Shown piece after piece: positions 33,887 to 41,293 of a DNA stretch of 51,867 bases. A program made the position numbers and the translations under genes. The stretch lies in assembly GCA_002352425.1 (NCBI GenBank), contig DEIK01000120.1:45212-97078 (forward strand), read 5' to 3'. The notes under the pieces are model-generated. The model worked only from the letters and a program-made list of their open reading frames with translations. It searched no databases and had not been told where the DNA came from. This DNA comes from Rhodobacteraceae bacterium UBA2776 (GTDB lineage: Bacteria > Pseudomonadota > Alphaproteobacteria > Rhodobacterales > Rhodobacteraceae). Each line of letters starts with the position of its first letter. Positions within the stretch are counted from its first letter, which is position 1.

Positions 33887-34010
33887 CTTGAAACTCCTAA
33901 AGCATAACTTCCCTACACCCTTGAATGGGCAGCTTCAGATTGAAGCGGGTTCACATTGTAGGGGAACTTAAACGCTATATAGTGCGCTTGAGTGAAAGAG
34001 GAAAGAGTAA

Positions 34011-34652
34011 ATGCGGTCAATCTTGGTGATCTTGTTTTTGGTCGGCTATATCGCCCCAGCGGCATGGGCCGAGGGGGAGCGGGCAGGTGATTTCGATTAT
34101 TATGTTTTGTCCCTGTCATGGTCCCCGAACTGGTGCGCCAATGAGGGGGATGCACGCGGCGCTGACCAATGTGATCCGCGTCATGATTTCGGCTGGATCA
34201 TGCATGGGCTTTGGCCGCAATTCGAGGTTGGCTATCCGAGCTACTGCAACACCTCGGCACGATCCCCCTCGCGTGGGGTAACGAATGCGATGGCTGACAT
34301 CATGGCTTCAGGCGGCTTGGCGTGGCATCAATGGAAAAAGCACGGGCGCTGTTCGGGTCTGTCCTCGCAAGACTATTTTGCCGCCGCCCGCCGCGCCTAT
34401 GAAGCTGTGATACGCCCGCCCGTGCTGCGCAAATTAGATCACACCGTGCGGCTCCCCGCCTCGGTGATTGAGGAGGCATTTTTGCAATCCAACCCTGATT
34501 GGTCTGCCGACATGGTGACGATCACCTGCAAACAAGGCCGCATCCAAGAGGCCCGATTGTGCCTGACCAAAGACCTGCAACCGCGGACCTGCGGGGCGGA
34601 TGTGGTGCGCGACTGCACCATGAGCAATGCGCTGTTTGCGCCAATTCGTTAA
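34011..34652 (+). CDS. Ribonuclease T2 family protein, secreted
   Basis: A 213-residue exported endoribonuclease. A signal peptide (MRSILVILFLVGYIAPAAWA) is followed by the T2 fold: YYVLSLSWSPNWC, the first catalytic segment IMHGLWPQFE and the second WHQWKKHGRCSG, each with its catalytic histidine. Several cysteines could form disulfides in the periplasm. Probable role is scavenging extracellular RNA. A GA-rich ribosome-binding site precedes the ATG. It is convergent with the quinone oxidoreductase gene; both stops share the sequence TTAA. Confidence 0.93.
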   Translation: MRSILVILFLVGYIAPAAWAEGERAGDFDYYVLSLSWSPNWCANEGDARGADQCDPRHDFGWIMHGLWPQFEVGYPSYCNTSARSPSRGVTNAMADIMASGGLAWHQWKKHGRCSGLSSQDYFAAARRAYEAVIRPPVLRKLDHTVRLPASVIEEAFLQSNPDWSADMVTITCKQGRIQEARLCLTKDLQPRTCGADVVRDCTMSNALFAPIR

Positions 34653-35638
34653 CGAACCTTCAGAACGATCTTGCCGATATGGCTGCCATCCTCGATGCGC
34701 GTATGTGCCGCCGCCGCATCCGCCAGTGCGAATTCGCTGTCCATAACGGGGGCAATTGTTCCGGCATCCAGCAACGGCCAGACCTGTTCGCGCAACTGAT
34801 CGGCGATCCGCGATTTGGCCAGATCGTTTTGTGGGCGCAGGGTGCTGCCGGTCACCGTTAGGCGGCGCATCATGATCTGGGCAAAGTTCAGCTCGACCTT
34901 TGCGCCCGACAAAAACGCGATTTGCACCAGACGGCCCTCGTCGGCCAAGGCCTTGATGTTGCGCGGGATGTAGTCGCCGCCGACCATGTCCAAAATCAGG
35001 TTCGCACCGCCCGCTTCACGCAACGCGGCAACAAAGTCGTCGGACCGATAATTGATCGCCTGCTCGGCCCCCAAATCGGTGCAGACCGCGCATTTTTCGT
35101 CGGATCCGGCGGTGGTAAATACCCGTGCGCCAAATGCTGCCGCCAATTGGATCGCTGTCGTGCCAATCCCGCTGGAGCCGCCATGCACCAAAAACCGCTC
35201 ACCCGCTTGCAGGCCGCCGCGCATGAACACATTGGACCAGACCGTGAAAAAGGTTTCCGGCAGACAGGCCGCCTGTTTCATCGACATGCCCGCTGGCACC
35301 GGCAACGCGTGTTTGGCAGCACAGGTCACGTATTCGGCATAGCCACCGCCCGGCAACAACGCGCAAACCGAATCGCCCACGGCCCATTCAGTGCCCCCCT
35401 CGCCCAGAGCAATGACTTCGCCCGCGCCTTCCAGCCCTGGCAAATCGCTGGCGGTAGGGGGTGGGGCATAGCTACCTGCGCGCTGCAACGCATCAGGACG
35501 GTTCACCCCAGCATATGCCAAACGTATCAGGATTTCGCCATAGGCAGGTGTTGGCATAGGGCGCTCGCAAATTTGCAAGACCTCTGGCCCGCCCGCTTTG
35601 GTAATTTCAACAGCGCGCATTACGTTTGGAAGGCTCAT
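34649..35638 (-). CDS. NAD(P)H quinone oxidoreductase, medium-chain dehydrogenase family
   Basis: A 329-residue member of the PIG3/quinone-oxidoreductase branch of the MDR superfamily, without the catalytic zinc ligands. Recognised from ITKAGGPEVLQICERPMP, GVNRPDALQRAG and the cofactor segment VHGGSSGIGTTAIQLAAAFG. I chose the ATG at 35638 (MSLPNVMRAV), preceded by AAGGAG and overlapping the COQ9 stop as ATGA. Coupling to COQ9 suggests a role around quinones, but the substrate is unproven. Confidence 0.88.
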   Translation of the reverse strand: MSLPNVMRAVEITKAGGPEVLQICERPMPTPAYGEILIRLAYAGVNRPDALQRAGSYAPPPTASDLPGLEGAGEVIALGEGGTEWAVGDSVCALLPGGGYAEYVTCAAKHALPVPAGMSMKQAACLPETFFTVWSNVFMRGGLQAGERFLVHGGSSGIGTTAIQLAAAFGARVFTTAGSDEKCAVCTDLGAEQAINYRSDDFVAALREAGGANLILDMVGGDYIPRNIKALADEGRLVQIAFLSGAKVELNFAQIMMRRLTVTGSTLRPQNDLAKSRIADQLREQVWPLLDAGTIAPVMDSEFALADAAAAHTRIEDGSHIGKIVLKVR

Positions 35639-36339
35639 TTTGCAGGCTCCTTGTCCATATCCCAGCGCCCCGGCACGTCCTGCATGGGCGCGGCTTTTGG
35701 GGCTTTGACATGACTCATCGCCCACATTGGCCCGGCAAACAACCCCTTCAACACAGGGTTGCCCCGCACCCCCGCCTTGAGCTTTTCGATCTGCATGACG
35801 TTTTCAATTCGACGTTCCAAAAAGGCCCATGTATCAGCATTTCCGTCACTTTTATCCCCCAACCAAAACAACACGGTTGATCCGTAAACGCCTGACAATG
35901 TTGCCCTTTTCGTGTACCAATTGATATCATCAGAGGTGTCACCCAACACGTTCCAAATCGCGTCGCAGGTGTCCCAAATCAATTTGGCCCCGTCGCCGGC
36001 ATATTTGGGCAGGGCGAACAATGCGCTGGCTTTGCGCACCACTTCTTTGTCGTCATTGACCTCAAGCCGCATTTTCACAAGGCCTGAAATCTTGTCGCGA
36101 TACCGCGTCTCGGACATATCCGCCGCTGCAAAGCGCTCTAGCATCAGCGCATCACCCTGTTTGTGAAATTCCACGGCCAAATCTACGGCCCCACGCGGGC
36201 AAACCGCCTGCGCGACCACAGGGTCCAGCCCCACGTCTGCCGCGGCCATTTGGAAACTGCAGTCGGACCAGCCGTCAAAAGCAACATGAGGCAAAATCGC
36301 CTGTATCAGGGCGTCTTTGGGGGGCAACTGTGTGGTCAA
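35635..36339 (-). CDS. COQ9 family protein
   Basis: A 234-residue alphaproteobacterial COQ9 homologue. In mitochondria COQ9 is a TetR-fold lipid-binding protein that supports the COQ7 hydroxylase in ubiquinone synthesis. Family features are VAFDGWSDCSFQMAAADVGL near the start and DDINWYTKRATLSGVYGSTV with FWLGDKS in the C-terminal half. It is the first gene of a two-gene unit with the quinone oxidoreductase. Confidence 0.92.
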   Translation of the reverse strand: MTTQLPPKDALIQAILPHVAFDGWSDCSFQMAAADVGLDPVVAQAVCPRGAVDLAVEFHKQGDALMLERFAAADMSETRYRDKISGLVKMRLEVNDDKEVVRKASALFALPKYAGDGAKLIWDTCDAIWNVLGDTSDDINWYTKRATLSGVYGSTVLFWLGDKSDGNADTWAFLERRIENVMQIEKLKAGVRGNPVLKGLFAGPMWAMSHVKAPKAAPMQDVPGRWDMDKEPAK

Positions 36340-36435
36340 ATCGAATCTCCTAACTGGACAGGCGGGCCTTGCCTTGGTATAGGGCCACTTCCTGCAACTT
36401 TTTGCAAATCTAACCTAGGAAGGTGGTGTAACCAC

Positions 36436-36642
36436 ATGCAGGTAAGTGTTCGTGATAACAATGTCGACCAGGCGCTTCGTGCTCTGAAAAAGAAGCTTCA
36501 ACGCGAAGGTGTATTTCGTGAAATGAAACTTCGTCAGGCCTACGAAAAACCGTCCGAGAAAAAAGCGCGTCAGAAAGCTGAAGCTATCCGTCGTTCTCGC
36601 AAGCTGGCTCGTAAAAAGGCACAGCGCGAAGGTATGATGTAA
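36436..36642 (+). CDS. rpsU: 30S ribosomal protein S21
   Basis: A 68-residue, very basic small-subunit protein. MQVSVRDNNVDQALRALKKK and the run KAEAIRRSRKLARKKAQREG are diagnostic of S21. AGGAAGGTGG lies upstream of the ATG. It is a single-gene unit closed by a hairpin terminator. Confidence 0.97.
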   Translation: MQVSVRDNNVDQALRALKKKLQREGVFREMKLRQAYEKPSEKKARQKAEAIRRSRKLARKKAQREGMM

Positions 36643-36694
36643 ATCATCCCCTCGGCAGACATGCGAATAGGTGGCCTTCGGGCCGCCGATATAG

Positions 36695-36728
36695 ACCCCC
36701 GTGGCCCAGCCTCGGGGGTTTGTTGTTT
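36695..36728 (+). terminator. Rho-independent terminator of rpsU
   Basis: ACCCCCG and CGGGGGT form a 7-bp GC-rich stem around an 11-base loop, followed by TTGTTGTTT. It lies 53 bp after the rpsU stop; a second weaker stem (GGTGGCC/GGGCCGCC) precedes it. Confidence 0.8.
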
Positions 36729-36823
36729 CTAGGGCCACCACTGCCAAAAAACATGGTGCAAAGTGACACGCCTTGGATTAATAAAGCCAGATCATCAACC
36801 AACCTCATTACGGAAGATATATT

Positions 36824-37696
36824 ATGGGCGCGATCACACGGCATATCACCCGCAGCTACTTGCGTAAGAACAATCCAAAACATCTAAAGAAATACCCGCA
36901 GCTTGCGTCGTTTTCGTTCGATCTGATCACCGAGTATATTCATCTAGATGGGCGTTACGAATACGAAGAGCTGGAGTTTCTGGCCAAGTCGATATTCCCA
37001 CAGCTAAAGGGCCACCGAACCTGTCTGGATATCGGCGCGAATATTGGCAACCACTCGCTGTTCTTCGCCGAGCATTTTGAAAATGTGATCTCGTTTGAGC
37101 CGCACCCGCGCACTTTCAAGCTGCTCGATTGCAATGCCGATCTGGTTGATAACATCAAACCACTCAACATCGGCGCGTCCGACAAAAAGGCAACTCAGAC
37201 CGCCTATTTTGACGTGATGAACGTGGCCTTCACGTCGCTGGACCGCGACTTACCCGATCGCACTGGCCCGCCCTTGAAAGAGGTGCAGTTCAAGTTGGAT
37301 CGACTGGATGACGTGCCCGAGATCAAGAAGCAAAAGCATATTGATTTCATCAAGATTGATGTCGAAGGTCATGAGGACGCTTGTTTTGCAGGTGCGTTGA
37401 AAACCTTTGAAAAGCATAAGCCACTGATCGGCATCGAGATTTTGGGCAAGCGGGTCAAGAACGGCGAAACAGCGTCGCTGAAAATGCTTGAGCCACTGGG
37501 CTATAAGTATTTCTACAACCTTCGCACCAACCGGCCGATGGCTTGGGCCCCCAAGCCGATTGCGAAATTCACCACGGTTTTGCTGGGCTTATTCCTAAAC
37601 TATCGCCCGCCAAAATCCTTCACGTTGGAGCCCCTGGTTCTGCGCGATGATCGGAATTTTTCAATGGTTTTATGTAGCACGACCGAACTAAAGTAA
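36824..37696 (+). CDS. FkbM family methyltransferase
   Basis: A 290-residue SAM-dependent methyltransferase. The SAM motif is CLDIGANIGNHSLFFAEHF with VISFEPHP as the next conserved strand, and IDFIKIDVEGHED is the FkbM-type active-site strand. FkbM enzymes O-methylate sugars and polyketides; the acceptor here is unknown. The ATG has GGAAG upstream. No glycan gene is nearby, so context gives little help. Confidence 0.87.
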   Translation: MGAITRHITRSYLRKNNPKHLKKYPQLASFSFDLITEYIHLDGRYEYEELEFLAKSIFPQLKGHRTCLDIGANIGNHSLFFAEHFENVISFEPHPRTFKLLDCNADLVDNIKPLNIGASDKKATQTAYFDVMNVAFTSLDRDLPDRTGPPLKEVQFKLDRLDDVPEIKKQKHIDFIKIDVEGHEDACFAGALKTFEKHKPLIGIEILGKRVKNGETASLKMLEPLGYKYFYNLRTNRPMAWAPKPIAKFTTVLLGLFLNYRPPKSFTLEPLVLRDDRNFSMVLCSTTELK

Positions 37697-37726
37697 GTCA
37701 AGCAAACCCCGACGAAAGGCCAGCCT

Positions 37727-38431
37727 ATGACCATCCACATCGGTGCAAACCACGAGGATATTGCCGAAACCGTTTTGATGCCGGGCGATCCCTATCGCGC
37801 CAAATGGGCGGCAGAAACCTTTTTGCAAGACGTTAAATGCGTCAACGAAGTGCGTGGTATGTTGGGGTTCACTGGCACATGGAGCGGCCATCGCGTCACC
37901 ATTCAGGGCTCTGGCATGGGCATGCCCAGCTTGTCGATTTACGCCAATGAGTTGATCACCAGCTTCAATGCGCAAACGCTGATCCGGATCGGGTCTTGTG
38001 GCGCGATGCAAGAAAATATCAACGTGCGTGATGTGATCATCGCCATGACGGCGACCACATTGTCGACCCCATCGCGTGGCATTTTCAAAGAGGTGAATTT
38101 CGCACCCTGTGCGGATTACGGCCTACTGGAATCCGCTGTTGCCGCCTCGCGCAAACGCGATGTGGCCACGCATGTTGGCGGCATTTACTCATCCGACGTG
38201 TTCTATGACGAGCGCCCCGATCTGACCGAGCAAATGACTCGCCATGGTATTTTGGGCGTCGAAATGGAAGCCGCTGAGCTTTATAACCTCGCAGCCCGTC
38301 ATGGCCGCCGTGCTTTGGCTGTTTTGACCGTTTCTGACCACTTGATCACCCACGAGGCCCTGCCTGCGGATCAACGCGAGAAATCCTTTGGTGACATGGT
38401 TGAAATCGCGCTTGAGGCTGCTTTCGCCTAA
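37727..38431 (+). CDS. deoD: Purine-nucleoside phosphorylase, DeoD type
   Basis: Splits purine (deoxy)nucleosides with phosphate into base and pentose 1-phosphate. The 234-residue hexameric-class enzyme shows MTIHIGANHEDIAETVLMPG, GSGMGMPSLSIYANEL, RIGSCGAMQE and the base/ribose-binding VEMEAAELY with the catalytic aspartate in TVSDHLI. It follows the FkbM gene by 30 bp. Together with RNase T2 nearby it could serve nucleoside salvage, though the genes are not one operon. Confidence 0.96.
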   Translation: MTIHIGANHEDIAETVLMPGDPYRAKWAAETFLQDVKCVNEVRGMLGFTGTWSGHRVTIQGSGMGMPSLSIYANELITSFNAQTLIRIGSCGAMQENINVRDVIIAMTATTLSTPSRGIFKEVNFAPCADYGLLESAVAASRKRDVATHVGGIYSSDVFYDERPDLTEQMTRHGILGVEMEAAELYNLAARHGRRALAVLTVSDHLITHEALPADQREKSFGDMVEIALEAAFA

Positions 38432-38458
38432 AATCGGCATTACGGTCATAGCAAAACC

Positions 38459-39301
38459 CTAGCCGTGGGTGCCGCAATATCCGCTCAAAGCTGGCGATTG
38501 CCACCCCTCCAGCGCGCCCGCTGCGGGTTCGAACACCTCGATCAGCAGCGGATAGCACGCCGCACCGTCGCTGGAATGCTCAGATGAGCAATCTCCACCT
38601 GGGCATGCGGACAATGCGCCCAGCAAGTCGATCTCGGCAAAGAACTCAAGATAATCACCAACCCGCACGGGGCTGGATTTCATGAAATACTGCCCCGTGT
38701 CGCGGGTGAACCCTGTGCACATAAAGACGTTCAACACGTCATGAACATGTGGTTCAGCCTCGGCCGTGCTGATGCCCAATTCCACTGCCAAAGCGCGGGT
38801 CAGGTTAGAATGGCAGCAATGGTGATATTGCCCGCCGGACAACAAATTATGCGTGTAGGGATCACAGCGGGTTCCGATCACGTCATGCACAGAGCCGCCA
38901 AACTCATCAATACCATACCAGTCCAGCGTGTCCGCTATAATGGTCGCCATCGGCCGAAGTTGGGGGAAACTACTCCACATGCGTTCACCCGTGGTCAGAT
39001 GGGTGCCGTGCAGGGCGCGGGATTTGCCGCTGTAAAATCGCTCGCTTAGATCATTGGCATTCCATAGGTTCAAATCCCCAACCTGTGGGCCTTCAACGCT
39101 AGAAATGCGAAAGAACTGCCCAGCCGAAGCCCTGAAACACGCTGCCTCACGGGGCGCAGCCAGAACCTCGCTGACTTTCACAGCCCCTTTGCGCGCTGAC
39201 TGATACAGGTCCAAATTTGGCGCTGGCAATGTTTCAACCGGATAGCAAATCACGGGTTTCACAGCACGCCGCGCGTCTGCATCTTTTGGTGCCTTGATCA
39301 T
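38459..39301 (-). CDS. DUF1989 (urea carboxylase-associated) family protein
   Basis: A 280-residue protein of the DUF1989 family, found next to urea carboxylase and in other amine-degradation loci; its reaction is unclear to me. Conserved parts are VGDLNLWNANDLSERFYSGK, RCDPYTHNLLSGGQYHHCCH and DVLNVFMCTGF, rich in Cys and His that could bind metal. No urea carboxylase gene is in this window, so the usual partner is missing here. It is followed by nothing leftward before deoD and preceded by an NTF2-like gene. Confidence 0.83.
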   Translation of the reverse strand: MIKAPKDADARRAVKPVICYPVETLPAPNLDLYQSARKGAVKVSEVLAAPREAACFRASAGQFFRISSVEGPQVGDLNLWNANDLSERFYSGKSRALHGTHLTTGERMWSSFPQLRPMATIIADTLDWYGIDEFGGSVHDVIGTRCDPYTHNLLSGGQYHHCCHSNLTRALAVELGISTAEAEPHVHDVLNVFMCTGFTRDTGQYFMKSSPVRVGDYLEFFAEIDLLGALSACPGGDCSSEHSSDGAACYPLLIEVFEPAAGALEGWQSPALSGYCGTHG

Positions 39302-39322
39302 GCGTCACCTCTGTGGCTGGCC

Positions 39323-39706
39323 TTAAAACATCCCGTTCGGATTGGCGCTGTCTTTGGGCAGGGTTTGTAGCACGTCCCAATGCTCCAACACTTTGCCATC
39401 TGAATCCAGTCGAAAAATATCAATGCCGGCGTAATCCTCGCCGCCAGGCCATATCTGGTGGCAGTGCAAAACCACCATATCACCCTCGGCAATCACCCGT
39501 TTGAATTCGACCTTCTTACCGGGATGCTCGCGTGCCATTCTTTCGAAATACGCTATGAACCCGGCCGTGCCACTGGTCACATGCGGATTGTGCTGGATGT
39601 AGGTCGCGCCGACATATTTTTCGACCGCGGCTGCTGGTTCACATTGATTAAACATCATGTCGTAAAACGCCACGACATTCTTTTTGTTGCGCTCCAGATC
39701 ACTCAT
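39323..39706 (-). CDS. NTF2-like (SnoaL-type) protein
   Basis: A 127-residue single-domain protein of the SnoaL/NTF2-like fold, with VVAFYDMMFNQCEPAAAVEK, TYIQHNPHVTSGTAGFIAYF and DIFRLDSDGKVLEHWDVLQ. Members are small cyclases, isomerases or of unknown function. It lies 21 bp upstream of the DUF1989 gene and is probably co-transcribed with it. No catalytic assignment is possible. Confidence 0.8.
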   Translation of the reverse strand: MSDLERNKKNVVAFYDMMFNQCEPAAAVEKYVGATYIQHNPHVTSGTAGFIAYFERMAREHPGKKVEFKRVIAEGDMVVLHCHQIWPGGEDYAGIDIFRLDSDGKVLEHWDVLQTLPKDSANPNGMF

Positions 39707-39736
39707 CGGCCAGTCTTTCGTTGCTCAACGCCCGAC

Positions 39737-40516
39737 TTAAACCGCCCGTTGCACCATCATTTTCTTGATCTCGGCAATTGATTTGGCCGGGTTCAAGCCT
39801 TTGGGGCAAGTGTTGGTACAGTTCATAATGGTGTGACAGCGATACAGTTTGAACGGGTCATCCAATTGGTCCAAACGCTCGCCCGTCGCCTCATCACGTG
39901 AGTCGATAATCCAGCGGTAAGCATGCAGCAAAGCAGCAGGTCCGAGATAGCGATCCGAATTCCACCAATAGCTGGGACAGGATGTCGAGCAGGAAGCGCA
40001 CATAACGCATTCGTACAGACCATCCAGCTTTTTGCGGTCCTCAATAGACTGCTTCCATTCCTTGGCGGGGCGATTGGTTTTGGTTTCCAACCACGGCATG
40101 ATGCTGGCGTGTTGGGCGTAGAAATTGGTCAAGTCGGGGATCAAATCCTTGACCACTGGCATGTGGGGCAGCGGATAGATTTTGACGTCGCCTTTGATCT
40201 CATCCATGCCATAAATACAGGCCAGCGTGTTGATGCCGTCGATGTTCATCGCACAAGATCCGCAGATGCCTTCGCGGCAAGACCGGCGGAACGTCAGCGT
40301 TGGATCAATCTCGTTTTTGATCTTGATAAGCGCATCCAGAACCATCGGGCCACATGAATCCATGTCCACGAAGTAGGTGTCGACCTGCGGATTTTTGCCA
40401 TCATCCGGATTCCAGCGATAGATGCTGAATTTACGCAGGTTTTTGGTGTTTGCGGGCTTGGGCCAAGTTTTGCCCGTCACCATGCGTGAATTTTTCGGCA
40501 GCGTCAGTTCAACCAT
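39737..40516 (-). CDS. sdhB: Succinate dehydrogenase iron-sulfur subunit
   Basis: Carries electrons from the flavin subunit to quinone. The 259-residue protein has the [2Fe-2S] ligands in CREGICGSCAMNIDG with a later cysteine in NTLAC, and the [4Fe-4S]/[3Fe-4S] clusters in CVMCASCSTSCPSYWW and CHTIMNCTNTCPKGLNP. It is the last gene of the leftward sdhC-D-A-x-y-B operon, separated from sdhA by two small genes for exported proteins. Confidence 0.96.
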   Translation of the reverse strand: MVELTLPKNSRMVTGKTWPKPANTKNLRKFSIYRWNPDDGKNPQVDTYFVDMDSCGPMVLDALIKIKNEIDPTLTFRRSCREGICGSCAMNIDGINTLACIYGMDEIKGDVKIYPLPHMPVVKDLIPDLTNFYAQHASIMPWLETKTNRPAKEWKQSIEDRKKLDGLYECVMCASCSTSCPSYWWNSDRYLGPAALLHAYRWIIDSRDEATGERLDQLDDPFKLYRCHTIMNCTNTCPKGLNPAKSIAEIKKMMVQRAV

Positions 40517-40526
40517 AATCTAAATC

Positions 40527-40862
40527 CTATCCCAGAGACGAGCCAAGCTCGGCTTTTACGAAACATTTCAAGGTGTCGCCGCGGGTGGTGATCCCGACAA
40601 CAGTGTTTATCGTGTCTTGATCGACGCCGGTAACGGCAGCCTTTGCAAGACTGAAAATCTCATTTGTGGTGGCGTTATCAATCACACAATTGCTGTAGGC
40701 TTCGGTGTTGCGCCCCGGGAACTTGTCCACGATGATCGGTGTCACCACGCCTTTGGCTGCCTGACGCGAGGTGTCTTGAACAATGCTGTCCGTGACACAG
40801 CCCGACAAGGCAAGCAGTGCAGCACCCAATAGTAAAATCTGGCGTGATCCGGCCCTCTGCAT
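40527..40862 (-). CDS. Small lipoprotein in the sdh operon
   Basis: A 111-residue predicted lipoprotein. From the ATG at 40862 (GGAGG upstream) the N-terminus is MQRAGSRQILLLGAALLALS followed by the lipobox cysteine (LSGC). The mature part has four further features: a hydrophilic stretch, two cysteines (SNCVIDNA, LKCFVKA) and the phrase VVGITTRGDTLKC. I recognise no family. The longer open frame from 40955 would read into the previous gene and is rejected. It lies between sdhA and sdhB, so it must be co-transcribed with the complex. Confidence 0.75.
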   Translation of the reverse strand: MQRAGSRQILLLGAALLALSGCVTDSIVQDTSRQAAKGVVTPIIVDKFPGRNTEAYSNCVIDNATTNEIFSLAKAAVTGVDQDTINTVVGITTRGDTLKCFVKAELGSSLG

Positions 40863-40864
40863 AT

Positions 40865-41293
40865 CTAGTCCTCCTGCAATGACGACAGGATCGTGCTGCC
40901 GGTTTGCAAAAACTGCAAGGCGCGACGTTGTTGGGCCATTGTCATGCGTGGCCACAGCACCTCGTCCCCGCTCATCAAAGGAAACTTATTTGGCACCGGT
41001 AATGTGCCGCGTGCGGCTTTAGCGCTGCGCGTGCTGCGATTTGGCGATGCCTTTGAAGCTCTGCGCTCCAGCGTCGCATCAATGCAGCGGTTCATGAAGG
41101 CCAGTTCTTTCGGGGTCGCATGGACCTTGCGAAATTTATAGTCGGGGTGCTTCATCGCTCGCGCCGTAAAGCCCGAAGCATCAGCGCATTTTGCGGCCAG
41201 CCGGTAACTGGGCAGCGCGTCAGCCGTTGAAGGTGAAAAACCCCCAAAGCCCAAAACCGCTGCAACCAGCCAATATCCGGCCATGCCGCGCAT
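40865..41293 (-). CDS. Small exported protein in the sdh operon
   Basis: A 142-residue protein with an N-terminal signal sequence (MRGMAGYWLVAAVLGFGGF, cleavage probably near ADA-LPSY). The mature part is basic, has two cysteines (KCADAS, NRCIDATLE) and ends LQFLQTGSTILSSLQED. The ATG overlaps the last base of the sdhA stop, which shows tight coupling. No family recognised. With the following lipoprotein it forms a pair of envelope proteins between sdhA and sdhB. Confidence 0.7.
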   Translation of the reverse strand: MRGMAGYWLVAAVLGFGGFSPSTADALPSYRLAAKCADASGFTARAMKHPDYKFRKVHATPKELAFMNRCIDATLERRASKASPNRSTRSAKAARGTLPVPNKFPLMSGDEVLWPRMTMAQQRRALQFLQTGSTILSSLQED

